Shown piece by piece: positions 30,980-37,711 of a stretch of 44,305 nt of DNA. The notes beneath the pieces are model-generated. The model did no database searches. It was not told the origin of the DNA and saw only the letters and a program-made list of their open reading frames with translations. This stretch comes from a virus. Position 1 is the first letter of the stretch, and every line of letters begins with the position of its first letter. The stretch is taken from IMG/VR virus record IMGVR_UViG_3300039307_000027, positions 1 through 44,305 of that record; one strand, 5' to 3'. The position numbers were made by a program, and so were the translations under genes.

Positions 30980-31575
30980 TTTGAAGCTCCGATGCTCGCA
31001 GGAATCTTCAATTGCTTCCTGCAAATGTCAGCGGATTCGCGGAGCCGTGCGGCGTAGGCGGCGTCGGCGGCGTCGGCGTCGGCGGCGTCGGCGGCGTAGG
31101 CGGCGTAGGCGGCGGCGCAGGCGGCGGCGCAGGCAGCGGCGTAGGCGGCGGCGCAGGCAGCGGCGTAGGCGGCGGCGTAGGCGGCGGCGTAGGCAGCGGC
31201 GTAGGCGGCGGCGTAGGCGGCGTCGGCGGCGTAGGCGGCGCAGGCGGCGGCGGCGGCGCTCCGCACATCCTCAATCGTACCTTCCCCTTTAGCCCATTTC
31301 CGCGCCGCTTCGATGGCCAGTCGTGGCCGTTTGTCGTCCGGGTACTTATCCTCAAACGACTTCAGCGACAATTCCGCGCAATCACAGCACGCCAGGACAA
31401 TTTGTTGTCGCGTCGGCCAGTCTTTCTTTCCTTGCATCTTTCCGCACAGCCACAGCATCCAGTCTCCGCGTTCGCAGGCTTTCCACGCGGCGCGCAGCGT
31501 TTTGTAATTCTTCGCCCAAACAACTGATTCTTTGCAGGCTCCAATCGCTTTCAGACTTCTCGTTAATGTGGCCAT
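30976..31575 (-). CDS. Imm5-like putative immunity protein with Ala/Tyr repeats
   Basis: This 199-aa protein starts at ATG 31575 after GGAGGG. Residues about 15-110 match the family annotated as putative immunity protein (VWAKNYKTLRAAWKACERGD, then CAELSLKSFEDKYPDDKRP, RLAIEAARKWAKGEGTIEDV). A long Ala-rich helix made of AAYAAAYA/AACAAAYA units follows, then LRESADICRKQLKIP. Imm5-type proteins were first linked to polymorphic toxin systems, and phage copies are known but unexplained. The coding DNA is a GC-rich microsatellite (31050-31259), so length can vary by slippage in multiples of codons. Confidence 0.7.
   Translation of the reverse strand: MATLTRSLKAIGACKESVVWAKNYKTLRAAWKACERGDWMLWLCGKMQGKKDWPTRQQIVLACCDCAELSLKSFEDKYPDDKRPRLAIEAARKWAKGEGTIEDVRSAAAAACAAYAADAAYAAAYAAAYAAAYAAAYAAACAAAYAAACAAACAAAYAAYAADAADADAADAAYAARLRESADICRKQLKIPASIGASK
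31050..31259. repeat. GC-rich microsatellite in the Imm5-like gene
   Basis: About 210 bp are built from GGCGGCGTA, GGCGGCGCA and GGCGTC triplet blocks, encoding (AAYA)n and (AACA)n on the minus strand. Repeat number is expected to vary between genomes and can confound assembly. Confidence 0.85.
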
Positions 31576-31850
31576 GCTTCCCTCCGTTTCGGCCCATAGG
31601 ACCAGCCCCGCGGCATTGCTATCACTTTTGCCTGGCGCGCTTGTAAGACGCGGGCAAGATTGAGGAGCGATGTGGACCCGCAGACCTGACAGGTGGAATG
31701 CTTTGACGGCGTGATGTACTCGCAGTTCGCGCACAGCACAGACTCTTTGATCGGAATGGAAACGACGGTGCGGCCGGCTGGGGCGTGGTGCTGAATGTGA
31801 AGCCAAACGCTTATCGCGATCAGAATCAATCCAAGAATCAGACCATCCAT
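31563..31850 (-). CDS. Membrane-anchored zinc-ribbon protein
   Basis: This 95-aa protein has an N-terminal helix (GLILGLILIAISVWLHI, residues 3-19), then a linker and a four-cysteine ribbon (LCANCEYITPSKHSTCQVCG). A basic C-terminus follows. It overlaps the Imm5-like gene start by 13 nt. Topology suggests that the ribbon is near the membrane. The 102 bp upstream contain only a 7-bp hairpin (31926-31947) without a T-run. Confidence 0.6.
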   Translation of the reverse strand: MDGLILGLILIAISVWLHIQHHAPAGRTVVSIPIKESVLCANCEYITPSKHSTCQVCGSTSLLNLARVLQARQAKVIAMPRGWSYGPKRREAWPH

Positions 31851-31952
31851 TACTTCCCCCGCTTTCGCATGCGGCCCGGTCTTACCTTGACTCGTTCAGG
31901 GCCAGAGGCTCCGGGCCGTCACGCTATTCCCAGTACGCCGTGGGAATCTCTT

Positions 31953-32654
31953 TCAACCACGAACAGAGACAGAGTTCTCGGGGTACGCTTGCACACCCGG
32001 TATATTGGTCAAACTCTTCTGGCTGCGCACCACGGAGCCGATCGCGGTCTCGTTGAACTGCAGAAATCCCAGCAACCTGTCGTCAGCGGCCGCTGCCTTC
32101 ACCAGCGCCTTGATCGCGTCCAGTTCGCTGCCCTTCTTCCGCCATTTCCAGTTCGTCCGACTGGCCACACCATCAAACTTCGGCACTGAAGTCGGAACGC
32201 TCACCACCGGTGCAGGCGCTTGCGCGGCATTTTCGAGAACCAGGTCGGCCAGTTCCTTGTCGCCCTGCGATTCGAGTTGTGCCGCTTCTGCCAGCGCGTC
32301 CTCTTCCTGTTTTTTGCGCGCTTCTTCGGCCAGCCGCAGTTCTTCCTGCCTGCGCTTGCGGTCCTCTTCCTGCCTCCAGACCGTCACTTTGCTCTTGACG
32401 GAAATTTCGGCTTGCTCCAATGGCTCCATGAACTTCTTTTTCTGTGCCACCGCTTCCTTGTGCGTGTCGTATGCCTTCTTCACGATCGGGTCGAAGACGT
32501 CCGCGACCTGTTTTTTCCGATTCGCCACGAGGGTCAGAAAAGAGCACGCGAACTCGTACTGCTCCGCGTCCTTCACAACAATCTGATTCGCCTGCGCCAC
32601 AACCGCAGGGACTAACCTCTCAACTTCCTGTGGAGTGATGATTGCTGTTGCCAT
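31953..32654 (-). CDS. Coiled-coil recombination-associated protein
   Basis: This 233-aa protein is typical of long-helix phage proteins encoded next to exonuclease/annealing genes. It has an N-terminal region (VERLVPAVVAQANQIVV), long charged helices at about 45-135 (HKEAVAQKKKFMEPLEQAEI, RRQEELRLAEEARKKQEED) and a C-terminal globular part (SRTNWKWRKKGSELDAIKAL, SQKSLTNIPGVQAYPE). Gam-like or nuclease-modulating functions are reported for some relatives, but I cannot assign one. It directly follows the RecB-like nuclease. Confidence 0.65.
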   Translation of the reverse strand: MATAIITPQEVERLVPAVVAQANQIVVKDAEQYEFACSFLTLVANRKKQVADVFDPIVKKAYDTHKEAVAQKKKFMEPLEQAEISVKSKVTVWRQEEDRKRRQEELRLAEEARKKQEEDALAEAAQLESQGDKELADLVLENAAQAPAPVVSVPTSVPKFDGVASRTNWKWRKKGSELDAIKALVKAAAADDRLLGFLQFNETAIGSVVRSQKSLTNIPGVQAYPENSVSVRG

Positions 32655-32655
32655 G

Positions 32656-33255
32656 TCACTTTCCTTTCGATTGTTTCCAGTAAACGAGCGCCAGGGCCCA
32701 CTTCCAAACCTGGTAGTCCCGCGCCTCTTTGAACAGGCACAGTGAATAAGTGCCGTTCGGCTTCAAATGAACTGCGGCGCGTTGGCGCACGATGCCATCC
32801 TGCTGGCGCAGTGCGTGCTCATAAGCCGCTGTCTGCGGCCCCCAACTGATCTCCACTGCCGCCGTGCACTTGATGTCCAGCAGCACTGGCTTTTCGCCCA
32901 GGAAGCCGTCGCGGTCGAAGGTGTAGCCATATTCCATGCCGTCGATCGTGGCGATGCCGCGGGTCTCGCACTTGCGCGGCGTGAATCGTGCTTCTTCCCT
33001 GAATCGCATCCATGCGGTCAGGTAGGGAACGATTTCCGATACAACGGACTCACGATTGAGGTCGTCTTCATCGAAATAGTGCGCGGCCTTGTGTACCGCT
33101 GTTCCGAGTCGCGCCTTTGCATCCAGAACTTCCGGCTCAACGTGGCTGTAATCCACCAGACCGACTTCCTGCAGTACCTGCGTGACAGAAGGGATGATTC
33201 TGCCGCCACGCAGGTACGTGTGCGTTTCCTCGACGAATTGGAATGCGGTCACCAT
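32656..33255 (-). CDS. RecB-family PD-(D/E)XK exonuclease
   Basis: This 199-aa protein carries the full motif set of RecB/Cas4-type nucleases: GTAVH (51-55), an acidic region with DRDGFLGEKP (about 114-123), LLDIKC (125-130, Asp127 and Lys129) and QTAAYEHAL (141-149). Such phage enzymes resect DNA ends for recombination or replication restart. It sits between the metal-binding RDF-like protein and the coiled-coil protein, forming a recombination block without an obvious annealing protein. ATG 33255 is chosen over an in-frame TTG at 33261. Confidence 0.85.
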   Translation of the reverse strand: MVTAFQFVEETHTYLRGGRIIPSVTQVLQEVGLVDYSHVEPEVLDAKARLGTAVHKAAHYFDEDDLNRESVVSEIVPYLTAWMRFREEARFTPRKCETRGIATIDGMEYGYTFDRDGFLGEKPVLLDIKCTAAVEISWGPQTAAYEHALRQQDGIVRQRAAVHLKPNGTYSLCLFKEARDYQVWKWALALVYWKQSKGK

Positions 33256-33257
33256 GG

Positions 33258-34394
33258 TCAAAAGGGAATATCTTCGTCACCGGCTTTGAAGTCTTCTGGC
33301 TCATCCATCTGTACGCTCTTGAACCTCCGCATAACCTCGTCATAGAGGGTGGGCGGGATCTCCGCGCTCGACCTGATGCCCCACTTGTTCATCAGAATGT
33401 TTTTGACCTGCTCCGTGCCCCAGCCAGTCTCGACGCAAACGCCATAGAAGGCGCGACGCTGTTCGGAGGAAATGAACTGGACTGCTGGCTGTTGTATGCC
33501 TGCCGGAATTGTAGTGGTCACATATTCGGACCTGCGCGTTGGTTGCTGCACGGCCGGCACCGCGGCAATCTCGCTCTCGGGGTAAAACTCCTGGGCCACA
33601 TCCGGCGCGCGTTCGGTTTCCGGCTCGTTCTCTGCTACCAACTCCACCTTGCGGCCACTCCCCAGTAGCTTTTTGGTCTGCTCAAACAACTTAGCGTGCT
33701 CCGTCATCGTGGAAACCAGGCGGTTCATGTCTTGGGCGGAGAGTTCGATGTTCAGGGCGTAGATTGTCGTGGAAACTTTCTTGCCCTTGGCCGTGTCCAT
33801 GTATGCGGCCTTTTCCGGGCGCACGACCAATTTGCAGCGAATGCCTGCAAGCCTGCCGCCGGTCACGGTGCGGATCTGTTCCAGCGCGGAGTGGATCTGG
33901 CGGATGGAGCGGTAGGAAGTCGTGTGCAGCCGGCAGAGCGCGCCCAGGCGGGGAAATTCGGCCAGAACGAAGTAGAGGTCGCCGGAAGGCTTGCAGGTAC
34001 CTGCTTCGAGGTCTTTGCAAGCATCGCCACAGGGCGTCCAATCTTCGCCATCTGGTGCCCTCTCTGTGCGGCGGGTGGCTTCTCTGCCATCGCCCCAGCA
34101 CTTTTTCTCCGTCCTGCTCCACCAAGCGTACTCAGTGCGGAAGACATTCTCGATTTCGTCGTCAAGCAGGATGATCCAGAACTCACGGCATTCGTGGCCG
34201 TAGTGCTTCACCAGTTCCTGGTCGAGTTCCCATTCCAGCTTTGTGCTTTTGCGCAGGAAAATGAAGTGGTCCAGCTTGTTCGGCCTGGTGCCATTCGCCG
34301 TGCTGACCACTTCGCCGATCGCCACTTTCGTCGTCACAGCCAGGCGCTGAATCGCCTCGCCTGATTCACTGACCGTCAATCCGATGATTGCCAT
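33258..34394 (-). CDS. Metal-binding early protein, recombination-directionality-factor-like
   Basis: This 378-aa protein belongs to a widespread phage group often labelled hydrolase or metal-binding. It has LDHFIFLRKSTKLEWELD, then FRTEYAWWSRTEKKCWGDG, CGDACKDLEAGTCKPSG (four cysteines) and CRLHTTSYRSIRQIHSAL. Cysteines in the sequence C..CG..C...C suggest a zinc site. Distant likeness to phiC31 gp3-type directionality factors exists in the layout, but no integrase is present, so another DNA-processing role with the neighbouring nuclease is more likely. GGAGGGG precedes ATG 34394. The C-terminal third (VQFISSEQRRAFYGVCVETGW) is a separate helical domain. Confidence 0.65.
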   Translation of the reverse strand: MAIIGLTVSESGEAIQRLAVTTKVAIGEVVSTANGTRPNKLDHFIFLRKSTKLEWELDQELVKHYGHECREFWIILLDDEIENVFRTEYAWWSRTEKKCWGDGREATRRTERAPDGEDWTPCGDACKDLEAGTCKPSGDLYFVLAEFPRLGALCRLHTTSYRSIRQIHSALEQIRTVTGGRLAGIRCKLVVRPEKAAYMDTAKGKKVSTTIYALNIELSAQDMNRLVSTMTEHAKLFEQTKKLLGSGRKVELVAENEPETERAPDVAQEFYPESEIAAVPAVQQPTRRSEYVTTTIPAGIQQPAVQFISSEQRRAFYGVCVETGWGTEQVKNILMNKWGIRSSAEIPPTLYDEVMRRFKSVQMDEPEDFKAGDEDIPF

Positions 34395-34410
34395 GCGCCC
34401 CTCCTGAAAA

Positions 34411-34878
34411 TCACCACCCCCCGTTTTTCTTGCTGTATGCGATCGCCACGGCGTTGTCCGCAGGCCCGTACCACTGTAAAAGCCGCTCAATCTTGTGGTG
34501 GTTGTGCCTGTGTGCCCAATATGACGCGAGCCACAGGGCGCCGTCCTGCGCGGCCATCATCACCACGGCCGGACCACACTTCTGCGTTGGCAGAAAATCC
34601 TCGTGTCCTCTGTGCCCCAGATTGTTGCAGGTCTGCGCAGCGTCAAAGGTCAGCAGCGTGGCCGTTGTTGCCAGCGCAATCTTTGTGTGCTTATCCCAAT
34701 ACCGCGTTTGCACAACTCGCTTCGGTTCTGGCGAGATCGGAAGATCGTTAGTCAACGCTGGGATTGGAAGAAGCAACGCGAGTGCTACTACGCATATTAC
34801 TACTACGTAAGATGTACTATTGGATTCTATTTTAATTACTGGTAACTTCGCGGCGTCCCGAAAGGAAAATATGGACAT
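34411..34878 (-). CDS. Membrane or secreted protein at the head of the early operon
   Basis: This 155-aa protein has a hydrophobic segment (VVVICVVALALLLPIPAL, about 29-46), usable as a signal peptide or anchor. A hydrophilic part follows with CNNLGHRGHEDFLPTQKCGP, a second mildly hydrophobic stretch (VVMMAAQDGALWLASYW) and a His-rich HRHNHHK. The start is uncertain. ATG 34878 overlaps the divergent plus-strand gene by 8 bp, and a weaker downstream start is possible. Unknown function. Export would place it on the cell surface early in infection. Confidence 0.55.
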   Translation of the reverse strand: MSIFSFRDAAKLPVIKIESNSTSYVVVICVVALALLLPIPALTNDLPISPEPKRVVQTRYWDKHTKIALATTATLLTFDAAQTCNNLGHRGHEDFLPTQKCGPAVVMMAAQDGALWLASYWAHRHNHHKIERLLQWYGPADNAVAIAYSKKNGGW

Positions 34879-35074
34879 TCCATTTCGGTTTCTGTTGGAT
34901 TCATCGAACGGCGTGATTGGGGAATACGAACTTTCGCGGCTCAACCATGCGGCAAACTTGCGGAAGGAAATACGTGTAAACTTCGAGCGCGCCGTGGACG
35001 ATCTTGCGGAAGCAAGATTCGCTAGGTGGCTGCTCGATAACCGCAGAAAATTGACTATGCGGCGGCTAAAATGA
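34871..35074 (+). CDS. Small charged protein on the plus strand, divergent from the early operon
   Basis: This 67-aa protein starts at ATG 34871 with AAAGGA upstream. The composition (YELSRLNHAANLRKEIRV, FERAVDDLAEARFARWLLDN, then basic LTMRRLK) looks like a real helical protein. The frame continues upstream to 34820, but without a ribosome site. It faces away from the leftward early genes, across an AT-rich stretch (about 34785-34860) with a direct repeat CTACTACG, and is followed by a terminator at 35121-35151. The location suggests a regulator, but no known motif is seen. Confidence 0.55.
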   Translation: MDIPFRFLLDSSNGVIGEYELSRLNHAANLRKEIRVNFERAVDDLAEARFARWLLDNRRKLTMRRLK

Positions 35075-35120
35075 GGATTTTGGGTCCTGCCTACAGATAT
35101 TATGTTAACTTGGAATTGGC

Positions 35121-35151
35121 GGGCATTCATGGCTAGGCCACCTGCCCTTTT
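35121..35151 (+). terminator. Intrinsic terminator for the plus-strand gene
   Basis: GGGCA (35121-35125) pairs with TGCCC (35143-35147), with an inner TGGC/GCCA stem (35130-35133 and 35137-35140), followed by TTTT. It lies 46 bp after the plus-strand stop and overlaps the 3' end of the convergent RHH gene. Confidence 0.6.
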
Positions 35152-35300
35152 GATTGCCGCACGGAAATATCATTCAGAACACAAAGTCGCACGTATTCAG
35201 AGAGGCGAAGATTTAGCCGCTTGGCCTGATTTTCAATCGCCTTGCGCTCGCTAAGAGTTGCCCTAAAGCCTGTCGTCTTTACTCGGTTCTCTCTTGGCAT
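35133..35300 (-). CDS. Ribbon-helix-helix-like DNA-binding regulator, likely leaderless
   Basis: This 55-aa protein (PRENRVKTTGFRATLSERKA, then IENQAKRLNLRLSEYVRL) has the beta-strand plus two-helix plan of Arc/CopG/MobC-type regulators. A well-spaced promoter (35307-35335) puts the expected transcription start at or within a base or two of ATG 35300. There is no Shine-Dalgarno, so the mRNA is probably leaderless, as for lambda cI. It is the best candidate for a phage regulator here, and autoregulation through repeats in the promoter is plausible. Confidence 0.65.
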   Translation of the reverse strand: MPRENRVKTTGFRATLSERKAIENQAKRLNLRLSEYVRLCVLNDISVRQSKGQVA

Positions 35301-35306
35301 GGTGGG

Positions 35307-35335
35307 AGTATCCACTTTTGTTAAACGCCTGTCAA
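35307..35335 (-). promoter_or_regulatory. Consensus-like sigma70 promoter for the RHH gene
   Basis: On the minus strand TTGACA (35335-35330) is followed by a 17-base spacer and GATACT (35312-35307). The -35 box is perfect. Seven bases downstream is ATG 35300. Just upstream lie two copies of AAAATAGT (about 35338-35355), possible operator half-sites. Confidence 0.75.
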
Positions 35336-35444
35336 GCACTATTTTAAACTATTTTTGTGGAAATTTAGAGGGGCGGAAAGAGGACTGGTAAGATAGGAAA
35401 CCGACGCAATCGGGGCGGGCGCTTACTTCTTAGGCATCAGGCAG

Positions 35445-35747
35445 TTATGCGCCGAGGGCGGCCTTGGCGCGGGCTTCTTCCTCTTGCGCACGTTCCAGAT
35501 CCCCGGCATTGGCCAGCAGTCCGTGCTTCTTCTGAATCTCGCCCAGTCCCCAGTTAAGCAGCTTGGCGAACTCGTTGCCCTTTGCGGCATAGCGTTGCGC
35601 GCGGGCCGATATCGTTTCGTCCAGATTGCCGTCCGCAAGAACGTTCACGAAGTCGTCCATACCGGTCAGTACCCGCTGGAGGTAATAATGGTGCGAAGCG
35701 TTGACCTGCGCCTGAGCGATTTGTTCCGGTGTCAGTGGTGTGCTCAT
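35445..35747 (-). CDS. Small helical hypothetical protein
   Basis: This 100-aa all-helical protein (LTPEQIAQAQVNASHHYYL, ISARAQRYAAKGNEFAKLL, LERAQEEEARAKAALG) is 4-nt coupled to the upstream membrane protein. It is at the end of the lysis-region transcript. Function unknown. Between it and the RHH promoter (35340-35444) I see no further gene. Confidence 0.6.
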   Translation of the reverse strand: MSTPLTPEQIAQAQVNASHHYYLQRVLTGMDDFVNVLADGNLDETISARAQRYAAKGNEFAKLLNWGLGEIQKKHGLLANAGDLERAQEEEARAKAALGA

Positions 35748-36088
35748 TTTTTACTCGGTTCTATTACGGTAGTCCCAGTACCGTCAATTCCCTGCTGGTA
35801 GGCTTTGGTGATGGACTGGGGCACGACGAGCATGAGGGTGCGGCCCCTGGGGTCGCGCAGGAGTAGCGAAAAAACGCAGACGGTCATCCACACCATGCCC
35901 CAGCCGATTGCGATGGCCCAGGGCTTCCCTGCGATGAGCAGGAAGCCACAGGGTCCAAAGAAGCCGATGAACGCGGAAAAGAACACAGAGAGAAGCAGGC
36001 GTATCCAGTTCTGAATCTCCCCGTGCTCGATTTTGGACAGGATCAGCCCGCCAATGCCGCTGATCGCGCCGCTGATGAGTCCGCCCAT
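35744..36088 (-). CDS. Two-helix membrane protein, holin candidate
   Basis: This 114-aa protein has a Gly/Ile-rich N-terminus (GLISGAISGIGGLILSK), two hydrophobic segments (LLLSVFFSAFIGFFGPCGFLL, about 31-52; AIAIGWGMVWMTVCVFSLLL, about 58-77) and a polar C-terminus. Size, topology and position 1.1 kb after the endolysin suggest a holin, which would release the endolysin by making membrane holes. The other candidate is the N-terminal part of the 36483-37193 protein. The assignment is by context only. Confidence 0.55.
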   Translation of the reverse strand: MGGLISGAISGIGGLILSKIEHGEIQNWIRLLLSVFFSAFIGFFGPCGFLLIAGKPWAIAIGWGMVWMTVCVFSLLLRDPRGRTLMLVVPQSITKAYQQGIDGTGTTVIEPSKK

Positions 36089-36089
36089 G

Positions 36090-36266
36090 TCACATCTCTG
36101 CGATCAGCGCTTTTTGCACCACATCTACAAGCGCCAGCTCTATCTGCGGATCGAGAGGGACGTCGTGCTCGCCAAGCCATCTGCACACAGCCTCCGTCAC
36201 TCTCACCGACAGGCGCGGTATCGTGTTGGGCATACCTTCGGTTGTCCTCTGGGGATCGTTATCCAT
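36090..36266 (-). CDS. Small hypothetical protein (58 aa)
   Basis: This gene starts at ATG 36266, one base after the upstream stop, and ends in TGA two bases before the holin candidate's ATG. The product (NTIPRLSVRVTEAVCRWLGE, DPQIELALVDVVQKALIAEM) is a plausible small helical fold. The tight fit between neighbours supports it. Function unknown. Confidence 0.6.
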   Translation of the reverse strand: MDNDPQRTTEGMPNTIPRLSVRVTEAVCRWLGEHDVPLDPQIELALVDVVQKALIAEM

Positions 36267-36267
36267 G

Positions 36268-36474
36268 TTAGCGCCCCGACTGCAAGTTCCGAATCACCGG
36301 AAGCAAGACGGACTGAATTTTGTACATGAAGTAGCCGACCAGCTTCTGCGCAGCAGGCTCAGCAATTTCCTTCTCGGTGACGCATTCATAGATGTCGCCG
36401 ATAATCAGGTTGTAGCCTTGATCATCAGTAACCGGATTCTTGCTCAAGAACTCGATAAGTTCTGTGGTCAGCAC
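36268..36474 (-). CDS. Small hypothetical protein
   Basis: This 68-aa protein starts at GTG 36474, 8 bp after the barrel gene's stop, with TGAGG just upstream. The product (LTTELIEFLSKNPVTDDQGY, NLIIGDIYECVTEKEIAEPA, KLVGYFMYKIQSVLLP) looks like a mixed alpha/beta protein. The frame extends to 36576, but that part overlaps the barrel gene and is Arg-rich. Unknown role. Confidence 0.5.
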   Translation of the reverse strand: MLTTELIEFLSKNPVTDDQGYNLIIGDIYECVTEKEIAEPAAQKLVGYFMYKIQSVLLPVIRNLQSGR

Positions 36475-36482
36475 GACGCGCC

Positions 36483-37193
36483 TCAGAAGTGGAATGTCGG
36501 CCCAAACTTCACGATGAGCCCGTTGTTTTGATAGCCGGGGAACTTCGCCCACTCGACACTTCCGCCAAGCGTCCACGATCCGCTTTGGGTCAGCATGTAG
36601 TTGGCACCCCCGCCAGCCGTGAAGGCGTAGTGGTTTTTAGTGACGCCCGCCAGAGTCACTTGATCGACGCCAGCGCCCGCGGTAACGAAGGTCTGAACTC
36701 GAAGAAAATTCACGTTCGGGCTGATGCTATCGAGCTTCTTGTTCAGCCATGCAACCCGATAATTCACCCCGCCAGAGAAGACCTTCAGCACCCCGTCCGT
36801 ACTGATTAAGTTGCGATCGTAGATGTCGAGGTTGGGCGTCGGTGTGAATGCCAATCCGCTATCATTGGCCGCGATCGTCTGATGGTTGCCAGGCAGCGAC
36901 AGAACATTCGTATTCAAAGACCAGGGCTGAGAAACGGGAGCTGCCGGAGTCTGCGCCATTGCCACACCAGAAATGAGCAGGCAGAGGATGACTACTTTGG
37001 CGATGTAGGCCACCTTGGCCGGAGTGCCATCGGGATTGTAGTAGTGGTTGTAGAGTGCGAGACCTAATTGGGAAAAGCCAAGAGTGAACGCCACCAGGGG
37101 CTGATATTTCGCGGGAATGATCCCACCGAACAGGTTGACGGCCTGACCGATGAGAAGCAGGAACTGATAAAGCAAATGCATGAACACTGTCAT
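36483..37193 (-). CDS. Holin-like membrane segment fused to a signal peptide and outer-membrane beta-barrel-like domain
   Basis: This 236-aa protein has two unlike halves. Residues 1-60 form holin-like helices (HLLYQFLLLIGQAVNLFGG, QPLVAFTLGFSQLGLALY, then NPDGTPAK). Residues 61-80 look like a second, complete Sec signal peptide ending in an AxA site (AKVVILCLLISGVAMA|Q). Residues about 90-236 alternate as amphipathic strands (VNYRVAWLNKK, NFLRVQTFVTAGAG, YAFTAGGGANYML, WTLGGSVEWAKF, GLIVKFGPTFHF) and end in phenylalanine, the usual outer-membrane barrel signal. An internal GTG (37013) could give a barrel-only product. It follows the endolysin gene, so a lysis or outer-membrane role is possible. 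Outer-membrane location is inference. Confidence 0.6.
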   Translation of the reverse strand: MTVFMHLLYQFLLLIGQAVNLFGGIIPAKYQPLVAFTLGFSQLGLALYNHYYNPDGTPAKVAYIAKVVILCLLISGVAMAQTPAAPVSQPWSLNTNVLSLPGNHQTIAANDSGLAFTPTPNLDIYDRNLISTDGVLKVFSGGVNYRVAWLNKKLDSISPNVNFLRVQTFVTAGAGVDQVTLAGVTKNHYAFTAGGGANYMLTQSGSWTLGGSVEWAKFPGYQNNGLIVKFGPTFHF

Positions 37194-37208
37194 TGTTGCT
37201 TTCTCCTT

Positions 37209-37709
37209 TTAATTTGAGAATCCATACGTCTGATCGACCCAGTCCCAGACGGCTTGAATGCCGCCGTCCGTCAAAAGCTGCAGCAGATTGTCATCAGGGT
37301 CCGCAGGCAGTTCCAGCAAAGAAAGATGGGGTGCATCGGGAAATGTGCGCCACTGCGCGCCTTCGGCCAGTCCGACGCTTAGAGCCTGCGAGAGAAATTG
37401 TTTCCAACGGCCATCAACGGTTGACCAGTCCGGTTGCCATGTGGGCATCCCTGGCAGGTCCGGGCAGCAATCCACGGCGAGCCCGTAGTTGTGCATCGAA
37501 GAGCCCGGTTTTGCGTTCGTTACGACCGGACCCGGCGCTGTGCGGCCTTTCGCATAAAGCGCCGCCTGTTCCGGCCAGGTGCGCAACGCTTGGGTGACGC
37601 GAAGATGGATTGCGAGCGAACTGGCGGTAAGAAGCTGATCGAGCTGGAGGATGCGGCGCCGCAGTTCCGGGTGAACGGTCTGCAGCCGCGTGAGACTGAT
37701 GGCATCCAC
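37209..37709 (-). CDS. Endolysin, M15-family peptidoglycan peptidase
   Basis: This 166-aa protein belongs to the M15C-type L-Ala-D-Glu (VanY-like) peptidases. The zinc ligands are in SSMHNYGLAVDC (His73, Asp80) and PDAPHLSL (His128). The supporting motif RTWPEQAALYAKGRT precedes them. It cuts the peptide side chains of peptidoglycan at lysis. There is no signal peptide, so a holin is needed. It is flanked by a spanin-like protein upstream and the holin/barrel fusion downstream, which makes a lysis cassette. Start ATG 37709 lies 2 bp after the previous stop. Confidence 0.88.
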   Translation of the reverse strand: MDAISLTRLQTVHPELRRRILQLDQLLTASSLAIHLRVTQALRTWPEQAALYAKGRTAPGPVVTNAKPGSSMHNYGLAVDCCPDLPGMPTWQPDWSTVDGRWKQFLSQALSVGLAEGAQWRTFPDAPHLSLLELPADPDDNLLQLLTDGGIQAVWDWVDQTYGFSN

Positions 37710-37711
37710 TG

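Noticed and set aside
31050-31259. Possible CRISPR-like array
   Set aside because: The repeat is a short-period triplet microsatellite inside a coding region, without spacers.
31012-31527. Plus-strand Gly/Val-rich frame (GGVGGVG repeats)
   Set aside because: Read from the opposite strand of the Ala/Tyr microsatellite. The minus-strand product has a recognisable domain and a ribosome site.
31926-31947. Perfect 7-bp hairpin ATTCCCA/TGGGAAT after the coiled-coil gene
   Set aside because: There is no T-run on either side, so I do not call it a terminator. It may be a weak pause or mRNA-end structure.
33258-34394. Evidence for temperate life style from the RDF-like protein
   Set aside because: No integrase, attachment site or lysogeny repressor was found, so the likeness does not justify calling the phage temperate.
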